64,000 nucleotides of DNA from Silene conica (taxonomy: Eukaryota > Streptophyta > Magnoliopsida > Caryophyllales > Caryophyllaceae): NCBI GenBank assembly GCA_029255685.2, contig CM055320.2, positions 12,758,614 through 12,822,613 of the forward strand. Direction: 5' to 3'. The stretch's first letter is position 1. Every line of letters starts with the position of its first letter. The notes below the pieces were generated by a model, which searched no databases, was not told where the DNA came from, and was given only the letters and a program-made list of their open reading frames with translations. Made by a program: the position numbers and the translations under genes. Shown piece after piece: positions 47,009-58,029 of the stretch.

Positions 47009-48766
47009 TTGAGTACTCTCAGTGCTATTGCGATCATGTCTACTATTTCTGATAATCTTCAACCAGCAGCACACCACCTCCCAGGGGGATTTATTCTCCC
47101 CGTTGAAACTCATCTCTCCTATATCGAATTGTTGGAGCAAAAACAGTTTGCAGGTCTACCAGATGAAGATCCTTTGAGGCATTTGGAGTATTTTTCAGAT
47201 TATTTTTGTTTCCTACGCGTTTCGGAGGGAGAGCGAGATAAGGCTAAGGAGATGTTGTTTCGGTTCTCCTTAAAAGATTATGAGCGTGAATGGATTAGTC
47301 ATCTTGATATGGGAGCGGCTAGAGTTACAGATTGGACATCTCTGGCATTGGCTTTTTGCAAACAGTACTTTTCACCAGCGAAAACCAATGCGTTGAGAAT
47401 TCAAATCTCAAAATTCCAGCAAGGACCTGATGAGGAACTTCATGAAGCATGGATCCGTTTTAAGGAGTTGGTTCGACCTGTTCCTCGCCGTGGCTTTGAG
47501 GAGTGGTACTTTTGCAACCAATTCTATGACTCTTTGAGTAGTCGTGCTTATGAGGAATCAACCCCAAAGGATGATTCTGCCGCAGCTCAGGTAGAAGAAA
47601 TTGATCCCGTGCACAGGTCAGAGGGTCGACCGACCACAACATCAGGTCGACCGACCTCGACACCTGACGTGAGATCAGTCTCTGCAGAACAGGAAATTTT
47701 CGATGATACGGAGTCTGGTCGACCGACCACTGTACCAGGTCGACCGACCACTGTTACTGAGCAGAATGCAGTTTCTATTCCCGAACCGCTGGATCCTTCC
47801 CTCATTCAAGACCTCACCATGATACCTGAACAGATTGTGGATTCACCTCCTGAGCTACCTGTCTCTCATCCCGTCAATGACTCAACGGAGATTCTGAAGT
47901 TAAAAGAGCCAAGGCTTGCCGATTCCGCGACAAGCATTGTGGTCCCGTTTCCGTATCATTTGGAGAAATTAATATTGGAGCATCAGTCAAAAAAAATCTT
48001 GGAGAGGTATGAGGGCGTTGATATTAGTAACCCGGATATTTCTGTCGAGTGTGATCCCATCACACCCATTACTAAAGAGTCGCTCATTCTTAAGGATGAG
48101 AATGATAGGTTACTTGATTCCCTCTCCCTCCCCGTTGATGATACTGACTTGGATCTAGAAACAACCAATGAGTTAGACTTTCACCCCTTGACTGACCAAC
48201 CTATTTTTGTAGGTATTAGTGATGAACATGTTCCTAACATGATTGAACCCTCTGTTGATGAACCTTGTTTTTTGCAGGATTCATTTATTGACATTCCTGA
48301 TGTTTTTAATAATATTAGTGCATGTTCTATGCAAGGATCCTTTTCAAAGGATCCTTCGGAGGCTTTGATGTGTTTTGAGGCATGTGCAGGTGAATCTCTT
48401 GCTCAAAAGGCTGATTTGGATGCTCCAGAAATGGCGACACTAGTAATAGAGTCTATAAGCAGTAGGAAGAGAGATATTCTCGATCGAGTAGTACCACTTA
48501 CTCGATCAAATGATGTAGAAAACGAGATCACTCAAGCTAGTGATCATTTGGCTAAAGAAAAGAGCCCTAAGAAGAAGAAACCCAGGAAGGTGTCGGCCCA
48601 CGACTTGGGAGTCAACAACTCCGGGAGATGGATGGCTAGAGCTGTGGATGATGACCCACCTATCTACATGGTGGAGAGAAACTCATCTACCCAAATAACC
48701 ATAGTTGAAGGAGTAGCCTTTAGTCAGAGCCCTTGGTCAAAGAAACGCCGAATCCTTCGCGGATGA
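47009..48766 (+). CDS. Element C gag-like protein
   Basis: 585 residues. The N-terminal third carries a retrotransposon gag domain (LRHLEYFSDYFCFLRVSE, FSLKDYEREWISHL, FCKQYFSPAKTNALRIQ). The middle is a low-complexity acidic/Pro/Thr linker, and the C-terminal part is basic (SPKKKKPRKVSAHDLG). No zinc knuckle, protease or polymerase is seen. Two GGTCGACCGACC pairs (47624/47645 and 47717/47738) lie in frame and are translated as GRPT repeats. I chose the ATG at 47009 as the first in frame; a second Met follows at 47036. It would be a particle protein. Confidence 0.85.
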   Translation: MSTLSAIAIMSTISDNLQPAAHHLPGGFILPVETHLSYIELLEQKQFAGLPDEDPLRHLEYFSDYFCFLRVSEGERDKAKEMLFRFSLKDYEREWISHLDMGAARVTDWTSLALAFCKQYFSPAKTNALRIQISKFQQGPDEELHEAWIRFKELVRPVPRRGFEEWYFCNQFYDSLSSRAYEESTPKDDSAAAQVEEIDPVHRSEGRPTTTSGRPTSTPDVRSVSAEQEIFDDTESGRPTTVPGRPTTVTEQNAVSIPEPLDPSLIQDLTMIPEQIVDSPPELPVSHPVNDSTEILKLKEPRLADSATSIVVPFPYHLEKLILEHQSKKILERYEGVDISNPDISVECDPITPITKESLILKDENDRLLDSLSLPVDDTDLDLETTNELDFHPLTDQPIFVGISDEHVPNMIEPSVDEPCFLQDSFIDIPDVFNNISACSMQGSFSKDPSEALMCFEACAGESLAQKADLDAPEMATLVIESISSRKRDILDRVVPLTRSNDVENEITQASDHLAKEKSPKKKKPRKVSAHDLGVNNSGRWMARAVDDDPPIYMVERNSSTQITIVEGVAFSQSPWSKKRRILRG

Positions 48767-50826
48767 CTTCTTCTTTTTGCTCGTTTCTGTTTTTCTTAAG
48801 ACAATTTTTTTGTTTTGTTAAGACTTTATAGTTTGCTTGCTTTAAGTTTTTTTTTAGGACAATTTTGCTTTTGTTGCGTAGTTAAGACTTTTGGACTTGG
48901 TTCTGGGATCTCGCGCACTTGTTGGGCGCACATTGGATGATTTTTCAGGTTTCAAGAAGAATGACGAGGTTGACACAAGTTTTTCCCGAAGAAAAGAAGA
49001 CTGCTGTGCAGCAAAGGGGTCGACCGACTACCTTCATAGATCGGCCGACCTGATCCCTGCATTCCTGGAATTTCTGAAATCCACAGGAAGGTCGGTCGAC
49101 CTGAAATATTGGTCGGTCGACCTACCCGTCCGTCACAGCCTGTTCTTTTTCTCTTCAGGAAATCGCGCAACCATCTTGGGTACTTGAGTGGCACTGCTGG
49201 CCACCAAAACCTCCCAGCTTACGCTGGTTTGGGGAGGTTTTTCATGCGCTTCAAAACCCAGTGAGTTCTTTCCAGTTTTCCTTAAGTTTCTATTTTCCCT
49301 GCATCTTTCTTTTAATTTTCTGAAACCTTTACTTAAGCTAATGCACAATGGGGACATTGTGCGGGTTGGTTTGGGGAATGGTTTCGTGTCACTTGCATTA
49401 CATTTTGTCACACGTTTATTGCATTTCCGTATCGCATTGTTCTTTTCTTTATTTTCCTTGCATATACAAAAAAAAAAAAAAAAAAAAAATGAAAAAAATG
49501 AAAAAATTCCAAAAAATGCACGTTTATTTTAGCATATAGGTCGAGTCGGAACGAAAGTACTTCAAGGATGATTTAAGCTATCTTACATGTTTATGCCTTT
49601 ACCTTGCCTTGTCAACTTGTTTTAGTATGAGAGTCTTTCGCATATCTACGAGTTTTTGTCAACTTGCATATCTTGAGACTTGACTTATACCTTGGCAACC
49701 TACTATACATTCTAAGGTTTAGAGCTTATTTCCTGGTTTCATTCTTAAACCAGTTGTCTAGGATGTGAGTAGTACTCCCCTTGGAACATGTTACATCAAT
49801 ATGCATAAACATGAACTTGAATTGCTATATACTTGTTTTACTTTCTCGTTTTGCGAGTCTTGATACGTGCATTTGGGATCCCTTTTCTCTTATTTACCCA
49901 TAAGCTTCACATAGCCAAAATTGCCTTTTTATTTCCCCAAAAACTACATCCCATACTTAGCCTACCCTTCCAAGCTAGTATTTGTGGTCATTGGATTATT
50001 TTTTGAGGCATCTTGGTTTGTATGCTATCTTGAACAAAAAGAGAAAAGAAAGAAAGCAAGAAAGAAAAAAAAAAGAACAGAAAAATTTAGAAAAAGAAAG
50101 AGAGAAAAGAAAAAACGAAAAAAGTCAAAAACGTACAAAAGTCAGTCGACCGACCACCTTATTAGGTCGGCCGACCACCTGACAATGAAAAAAAAAAATC
50201 GTTCCAAATTCCCTTTCTTTTATGTGTTATCACTCCCGTACTTCATTCAAATTATTTGGGAGTCCTTTCTTATATTCAATGTGAGAGTTGTGCCACAAAA
50301 AGAGCACTTTCTTAATTTCAAGAGTTGTGAAATATGTTGATGGAAACCGGTTCTACTAGCTTGGCTACTAACCCCACAAATCCAAAAACATCTTAACCAC
50401 TTTTACCTTTTACCTCACATATCTTTCATTACCTCAATTGCATGTATCTGGGTCACTTAATAAGATTGTTATACAAAGTTGTAGAATTCTTGTTCATGTT
50501 AGATTGCAGGCATGTTTTCATGGGTCGCAGTTAGGTGAGCGTCTCTACAAAATTACTTCTTACTATCTTTTATATATACTCACCCTTTGCTTCATGAGTG
50601 TCTCGAGCGTACCGCGAGAGTCCATGGTATAAAGTCTCTATAGTCTTTATTTTTGCAAGTCTGACAGCACCATAACTCGTTTGCATGATTTAAATGCTTT
50701 CTCATTTTGTACTTAGCATTGGTTTAGGCTTACATGTAAATTTCGCTCTGAGATTGAAATCGTTCCATTAGTTAAGATCGAGTCTATTTCTTGCTTGAGC
50801 GCAAGCAAGGTTTGGTTTGGGGAATT
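48767..50826 (+). other. Element C 3' region with paired palindromes
   Basis: Non-coding apart from low-complexity frames (49188-49532, 49921-50340). Palindrome pairs lie at 49018/49039, 49090/49111 (the reversed form GGTCGGTCGACC) and 50144/50165, all 21 bp apart. A stem AAAACCTCCC / GGGGAGGTTTT lies near 49206-49241. A purine-rich GGTTTGGTTTGGGGAATT tract, the likely polypurine tract, abuts the 3' LTR at 50827. Confidence 0.8.
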
Positions 50827-52876
50827 TGATGCGTGCCTATTTTATGATGTTTTACATCTATTTTTACACGCATTTTGTCGCTCATTTACGATGTTTTAGC
50901 ATTTATTTCCCAACAATTGTCTACTTTCGTATTTTTATGCTCTTTTGCAGATTTATGCGGAAAAGGGACGATTTTATACCAAATTTATGCCCTCGGGACT
51001 TTTTCATGACTAAGGACAAGAAAGAACGAAGCCTAGCGCACATTTCAAGGCCTAAAGATAGCTTTAACAAGCAAAGAATCGATCCACGACATTGCAGCCT
51101 GTTTCAAATGGCTATATCTCGAGTTCTAGAGCTGATAATGGAGTGATTCCAATTGGAGGTGAAAGCTTATCCTCTTAGCTTTCCAACGCCGCGAGAATCG
51201 CTTGATTACGATAAGTAACGAAGAAATGGCAGCTGTTTTAAGATCGACGCGCGCTGCAGTCCCGACAATCAGGTCGACCGACCAACAAAGTAGGTCGACC
51301 GACCACAGCACTGACCCAGAAGTTTCCGCAAAGCCCATTTAAGTTATTAGGTCATTAAGAGGTCGACCGACCCAAAAAGTAGGTCGAACGACCGACCCAC
51401 TGTGTTTCCGCGATTTTTATTACGGGCTTTGCTCCTAATCTTGTAATTAGAACTTATTTAAGGAGACCTAAAACTCGAAAATTAGGTCAAGCAGTCCATA
51501 TTAGTCAAAACTCCATAGTTAGAGAGAAGATTTTATTCAAGTTTTCATCTTTGTTCTTAGATTTTCCAATTAAGTTGTAAGTTTGCTACAATTCAATCTT
51601 TCCTTTTCAATTATTCTTGTTGTTCATCTTATTGTTGTTTCTCAATTCATGTTTCCTCTTTATTATCATCTTTAATTATGTTAATTCCTTTGATATTCTT
51701 AATTCTTGTTATTGTTAATTTTATGATTGAGATTATGCATAGCTAATTCTTGTGATTAGGAATTAGGGGAACCATGGTAAAAACTTGATTTTGATAGTTT
51801 TATGATTAAATTACCAATCCCCCATTGTTGTTGGTAAACTAATTCTTTTAGATTGAAAGATTGTTAGGATTAGTTTAACAACAACTTTGGGATTGCCCTT
51901 GAACGAAAGTTTAGTGCTTTTCTAGGAACCCTAAGACCGTAAGGATTGGGTAGAATATTGACCTAAAGGTTTATTCTTTGTTCCTTGGGATTGTGTTATT
52001 TGATTATTTTACCTTTCATTAACTTGTTTTAACCATGGGGAACCGAAGTTCCTAATCTCCTTTTTCCCTTATTTTAATTTCCTTTATTATTATTGCATGT
52101 TTAGATTAATGTTCTTTATAACTTTCATGTTTATTCCTATTTTTATTATTGTTCCAGTAACTATGAGTAGGTAAATTTCATATGTTAGGATGTAGGGAGT
52201 AAATATGCATAGGTAGTATAATTCCCGAATCAACATGTCGCAGGCAGGAAGTCGACCGACCACCATTATAGGTCGGCCGACCGACTCGTGTTCGAATTCC
52301 ATTTCGCTTTTATTTGTAGACTATAATAACCTACAATGAGACCAAAAGGAGACTTGTAGGATGTTAGTATTGACCTACCCAAGATTGAGAGATTTGGGAA
52401 GGGCATTGGTTTACATCTTAAGACGGATAGGTTACTTAAGACTGAAAGGTTTGTGACCTAGAATTTAGGAATCACCCTTATTGTTGACACCCAATAATTG
52501 TGAGACCTAGGAACTAATAGCATAGACCGAAAGGAGCTATTAGGTAGCATAGACCTAAAGGATATGTTACACCCCTTACGCGACTGCAATACATGTTGAC
52601 TTAGGATTTATATTATCTTAGTTGTTTATTACCCAAACATCCTAGCATCTCTTTTATTATATTTTTATTCTCCTCTTTATTTACTTGTTTTATTTTATTC
52701 TTGTTTTAGACCTAGCAACAATCAATCAAACCCTCTATATTATTGTTACTTAATAGATTAAAAATTAGCAAACAAAATTAACCTTGTCTCTCTGTGGTTC
52801 GACCCTTACTATCACTATCTATAGTTTTAGTTTGGTTTATAAATCTTATCTTTGACACCCACAACGACGGGTATCA
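50827..52876 (+). repeat. 3' LTR of element C
   Basis: Near-identical copy of 44810-46858, including all three palindrome pairs. It is followed by the TSD GTTAC. Confidence 0.92.
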
Positions 52877-52881
52877 GTTAC

Positions 52882-54132
52882 TTTGTGTTTGTTTGGTGTT
52901 TGGGAGTTTGAAAAAGAAAAGAAAAAAAAAATGAAAAAAGAAAGAAAATAGAAAATCAAAGAAAAAAGTTGAAAAAGTTTTGAAAAATCCAAAAAGAAAA
53001 ATGTACATATGTGTTTTTGAAAGAGAAAAAGGCTAGCAACAAGTCCCTTCCATCAAGGGGACATAGAAAAAGCCGTTGCTACAATAATGTGGTCTTTTGA
53101 TGTTTTTGCACGCGTGCCAGGTTTACACATTTTTTGCATTTGATTTGATTTTCAAGTCGTATGTTAGGGTGTAGACGTTGTTCGGTGTTTCTAATAATGA
53201 CCACTTTGTCTAAGTTTGTGATGGGTCCGATTTTTCCAAAGTAAGTTGGGGTTTATGCAACTTTTGCTTGGTTTTGCAAAAGCCAAAGTTAGGGCATAGA
53301 CGTTGCTTAGTTGTTGTAATAAGGTGTTGTGTTGATTATGGCGATCATTCTTGTTTTTGAGCCTCAAATCCTAGAACGGTGCTTGCACCAAACCATTTTC
53401 ACCCAACCCAAGCCCCGTTACATCCTTGTGGTTGTTCTCATCATGTGCATTTGCATTTTTCATTGATTTTTGGATGGAGTACCATTCTAGATTGCGGGCA
53501 TGCTTCGCAAGTTGAGGTAGGTGAGTGATTTTGGTTACTTTTTGTCACAAAAATCGCCCCCCTTTCTTTCCTTGTGTGTTGAGTGTCACCCGTGAGAGTC
53601 GGTACTTAGGGTTCTTTTATTGGTTATGGGTCTTGCATGGAGTCGAATCATGTGTGTGTCGTGTCATTCTTGGAAGTATAGCTTAGTACTTCCGTTTGCC
53701 CGCCTTGAATTAGTTTCTTGGTCTTTGGTGATGTCATTCTTGGTTGCTTGAGCTTGATTTAGGGGTTTGACACCACGGTTAGACTTTGAGTCGGCATCCT
53801 CCGCTATAGACCTCTCTTGTTCAGTTTTTCAAAACCCCGCTTGAATGAGGCAAGCGGTTGTCTTTTCCTTTTTCCGATGCATGTTGCTTGTCTATACGTG
53901 TTATGTTTTTACTTGTTGGCATCAAAAGTTTTGTAGCAAGACCTTACTTGCCTTGCAATAGTGCATTCTTCCTCATGAATGTCAAATTGTGAGTTGAAAG
54001 GGCTACGGGTGTAGCTAAACCCGATTCGGCTTCTAGTTAGCTTAGTTAGTTTGTTTCTTTGTTTCTAATAAGGGTTTTGTAGTTGCTTGATCTCTTACTC
54101 GGGGACGAGTAAGGTTTAAGTGTGGAGAATTC
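52882..54132 (+). other. Element B 3' region, right of insertion C
   Basis: Non-coding continuation of B's 3' end. It closes with GAGTAAGGTTTAAGTGTGG then AGAATTC, a polypurine-tract-like stretch directly before the 3' LTR. Nothing else recognised. Confidence 0.75.
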
Positions 54133-55762
54133 TGATGAGCTTCATTTTGGTCATTATTTTCATTATATATTCTTCATTTTCGGTCCCGAATCGACCTCGT
54201 TTTGCGTGCATTTGATCGTTTTTACGCCCGTTACCTCGTCTATTCCTATTTGTTTCACATTTTTTAGGTATTACGGCGGGGGCGAAGAAACGGGAGCAAA
54301 CGGGACGATTTTGGTGCGAATTATGAAGAAATATGGAGGAAGTAGCAAGAACCATTCCCAGGGCCTCTCAGCCGGTCCCCAGCCGGCGGCCGGTAGGCCG
54401 GATGGGGATCTTGACTTGACTTCTGGAGAAAAATGTGAAAAAGTTACAGATTCATGGTTTAGGGTTCCCAGCCGGTGGCCAACCGGCAGCCGGTCAGCCG
54501 GCTGGGATGCATATCCTATACTAAGCCATTTTTTGAAGAACGAAGAAATTGCAAAGTTGGGCAGATTCATGCAAAAGGTGTCCCAGCCGGTGGCCAACCG
54601 GCAGCCGGTCCACCGGCTGAGGGTGCCTGTGCATTGAAGAATTGAAGAGAAAAGTCAGATTGGCCAAATAGGCCTCTCAGCCGGTGCCAGACCGGCAGCC
54701 GGCCGGTCGGCTGAGAATCAAGAATTATTCAAAGAAATTTTCAGAAGTCCTTATTTGGACTCTCAGCCGGTCCCAGACCGGCAGCCGGTTGACCGGCTGG
54801 GAGTCACTTTTCAGAATTTCGAGCACTATATAAACCCGCACTTGTATCATTTTGTTATCACGCATTTCTAAGCATATTTCTAGGGTTTTACTGTTTCATT
54901 AGCATACACTTAGTCTACAAAAACTCTCTTAAATATTTAATCCTCCTTAGATCTTAGTTTAATCTTTGAATTCTTGTTAATCTTTCTTTAGTAATCTCTT
55001 TAGTAATCTTCTTGGGCATTTGTAGAGGATATTTTGGGTTGTATTTTGAAGGATTTGAAAGAACTCTTCAACTTGTTATCCAAGTTACTTCCTTTTGCTT
55101 TGTTGTTGGTATAATCTTCCTAATCCCTACTTAGTTATTTAATTTGTTTAAGTTTCTTTTGTTCATTTGCTTGATTTTATTATAATCCATCATGTTTACC
55201 ATTTACCCATCAATTGTTCACAGGTTTTCCCTAATCATGAGTGAGTAGTCCTTTTGCTAGGGTTAGGGGTGCACTTGGGTAGTTGGTGTTGATGTTTGTT
55301 GTTTAGGGTTAGGGTTTGGATTTCATCTTGGTTAGGTTTTCATTGTATGCATGCTAGATGTTTGATGAAATGCCTCAACGACGGTTGGGCATGATTCTTA
55401 TTGTTGTTTGTCTTAGACGATAGTCTAGGGCTCTCATGAGTATGTGTGCATGTTAAATTGACCGTGTTTGTAGCGAGAGCTAGGATATGGTTTGATTTTA
55501 GGCGAGTCAAATCGATAGACGAGACGGACCTAGACCTAACATAGATGAGACCACCTACCCTTTGCATGTTTGACATCGACTACCCTAGTAACCCCCGACA
55601 CCCTAGTTGCTTTAATCATCGATTTCATCTCAATTTATTTGCTTTAGTCGTTCTTTAGTCGTTAATCAATCTCAAACTTATTACCCCGACTCGAGTTATA
55701 ATTAGAACATAACTATATAACTTCCCCACCATCTTCGTGTTCGACAACCCTATTATACTACT
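54133..55762 (+). repeat. 3' LTR of element B
   Basis: Matches 12515-14144 with about 17 differences. It carries the five CCGG-type cassettes (54366-54805) at the same places. Confidence 0.85.
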
Positions 55763-56491
55763 AATTTGGGTTTTATAAATGTGTTTGATCGTGAGAACCG
55801 ATGACTAAATCTCGCGCATCAAAGGTTCACAAAAGCTATTGTTCACATTGACTCACTATAGTTATATAAATGCAAGAATGAGATTGCCTAAATACCTTCT
55901 TCATCTCCCTTTGGTTTTGGAAGTGTTGTTAAGTAGCAAGCAAGATTCTAAAAAGAAATACCAAGAAGAAAGTAATTTGTTGTTTATTAAGTAAATTACA
56001 ACGAACCAAATAATCTGATATCTTAAATAACAACGAAATAAAGAGGTTGGCACCGTCAATAAACTGGAATGGCAATTCCAGACATGATTTTTGACATAAT
56101 AGCAGCTTTAGTCTGCGAAATTGAGTGTGTGTATAGGTTAACACAGTTCAACAAATATCAAACCAGTCTCCAAAACTACAGAGCAATCTCCGCGTCTGAA
56201 ATGAATTCTAAACCTGCTGCTATAACATAAAAGTTAAAACTCGTCAAATGCAGATAATAGAGAGCTCATGTTTTAATTCAAAACTTTTATGCCCTGATTC
56301 ATCTCATACTTCGTAGTGCCTCAGTCGCATAGCATTGCCTTGAAAGCAAATATTCAAAACTTCAAAATCAGATCATAACAAATTTGCTTTTTTTTAAATT
56401 ATCTTGTTAGGTTAATCACATTATCACAAAAGTAAAATCATCAGTAGTTATTGAAAGCAATGGCATGCTATTAACGTTAATAAGAAATTAC
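55763..56491. other. CACTA F interior right of element B, exon-like pieces
   Basis: Intron-like AT-rich DNA. On the minus strand two further exon-like pieces follow the one at 56492-56577. One follows a CTTTCAAG acceptor at 56339 and reads AMLCD then stop in the continuing frame. Another follows an ATTTCGCAG acceptor near 56120 and reads TKAAIMSKIMSGIAIPVY then stop. No family recognised. Confidence 0.35.
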
Positions 56492-56577
56492 CATAGATTT
56501 TAATATGCTGGCAGAATCGAAGGTGTCATAAACATCAGCCATTGTATTTGTTTGGTCAATTACTATAGTTGTGAGAC
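56492..56577 (-). pseudogene. Exon-like segment in CACTA F, unassigned
   Basis: Between the acceptor GTTTTCCAG and the donor GTAATTT the minus strand reads TTIVIDQTNTMADVYDTF and then DSASILKSM, open in only one frame and of protein-like composition. It is probably another captured gene piece or part of F's own gene. I do not recognise the protein. Confidence 0.4.
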
Positions 56578-56746
56578 CTGGAAAACATAATATTTACAAA
56601 ATCAATTTCGTTCAGGCCATCGTTTTTCAGATGATGGAGGAGTTGTGTCTATGTTCAGATCTTGTAAGTAGCTCTTAGTTATATAAGACGTGAGGCATAG
56701 CACATGACTCCTGCATACGAGTCGCATTGTTTTTGCAAGAATCAAT

Positions 56747-56748
<2 letters not shown>

Positions 56749-56815
<67 letters not shown>
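56749..56815. repeat. (AT)n microsatellite
   Basis: About 33 uninterrupted AT units inside CACTA F. Confidence 0.95.
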
Positions 56816-56816
<1 letters not shown>

Positions 56817-57599
56817 TTAAAAGAGTAACTTTTCGAGCGATGTGATTGGTTCAAGTTTTGTGAATTATTTAAGTTATAATTATGAGAATTGGAAAACTAT
56901 TTATTTAATTGACAATTATCTTAGATGATTAAAATTTGAGAATTGACCAACCATAAATTAATTAAGTAATTAAGTACTTAATAATAATAAAATAAGTAGC
57001 TAATAGATAGAATTTACAACTGGTTAGAATTATAAAATAAATGAAGACAAGTGCGACTCAAACACGTCACCTATTATATTAGGGAGTATATATATTTGCA
57101 TCAGTATTTATTCGTCTTTCCAATGTTTTTGCTTTGATTTTAATTTCTTTATATCCATTTTATATATTTGTTTTCTTTATCATTTTTACACATATGTATA
57201 CTAACTACTGTATGTTTTTGCTACGGAATTTTTTTTCAGGACAACGGTCGACAATTCGGCACGCTTGAAATGACTATAAGAAGCCTAGCTACTAGAGATA
57301 TAAGAGGTTATTAACTTATTATAGTCTTGAAAATTACCGTACCTTTGAATCTTTGATATGATCTAATCACTAGAAAATCATTACTACATTGGTATTTAAG
57401 AAATTCTTTTGCACGTGGGATTAATTCAAGAGCCAAACATAAAAGTTAATTTCGAGCAATATTACTGCAAGAATTTGATCAACAATAATATAATAGTTAT
57501 ATAATTTTGATGTATTAGAATTCTAGCTGCGCAATTACACAATATCTATTTGAGTGTGATACAAAGTCTAATTATATATGTAATTTAATTACATATATC

Positions 57600-58025
57600 A
57601 GATGGATAATTATTATTTTTAGAGCGATTACAGTGGCTATTACTTTGGTTAAATAAATTAAATATATAAATAAATAGATAATTAAATAGTATTATTGTTT
57701 TTTAGAGTGATTACATTGACTATTACTTTCATTAAATAAATCAAGTATATAAATAAAAAGATAAAAAGATAATTAAATAATAATAAAATATTAGTTGGAT
57801 AATTATTGAATTAGTTAATAAAATAATTGATTTCATTGGTTATTGTTTAGAGCAATTTCATTGGCTAATACTTTGGTTAAATAAATTAAGTACGTAGTAT
57901 ATAAATAAAAAGATAATTAAATAGTAATAAAATATCAGTTGGATAATTATTGTTTTTAGAGCGATTACACTGGCTATTACTTTCACTTTCGTTAAATAAA
58001 CAAAGTATATAAATAAAAAGATAAA
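57600..58025. repeat. Diverged tandem repeat in CACTA F
   Basis: Four units start near 57621, 57706, 57849 and 57959 with GAGCGATTACANTGGCTATT-like sequence, followed by AT-rich tails with GTATATAAATAAAAAG. Period is irregular (about 85-145 bp). Between here and 56816 the DNA is AT-rich with no gene seen. Confidence 0.7.
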
Positions 58026-58029
58026 CAAA

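Larger units (their letters stand above)
44810..52876 (+). mobile_element. Gag-only Ty3/gypsy element C (non-autonomous)
   Basis: LTRs of about 2.05 kb (44810-46858 and 50827-52876) run from TGATGCGTGCC to GACGGGTATCA. The TSD is GTTAC (44805-44809 and 52877-52881). An Asp-tRNA-type primer-binding site and a gag frame are present, but there is no pol. About five LTR differences in 2 kb (about 0.25%) make it the youngest LTR-pair element here. It looks whole for a gag-only element. Athila or Tat relatives would have to supply the enzymes. Paired GGTCGACCGACC palindromes pervade it. Confidence 0.92.
12515..55762 (+). mobile_element. Athila-type Ty3/gypsy element B with nested insertions
   Basis: Two long, nearly identical terminal copies start TGATGAGCTTC (12515-14144 and 54133-55762) and enclose gag, protease, reverse transcriptase, RNase H and integrase, then a separate downstream ORF region. 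That order and the extra ORF after integrase are typical of the Athila lineage. About 17 differences over 1.63 kb between the LTRs (about 1%) suggest an insertion some hundreds of thousands of years ago at usual plant rates. It is a broken fossil. It is split by four other elements (E, D, copia, C) and shows about three further small breaks. I did not find a matching TSD, so the outer LTR edges are approximate. Confidence 0.85.
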
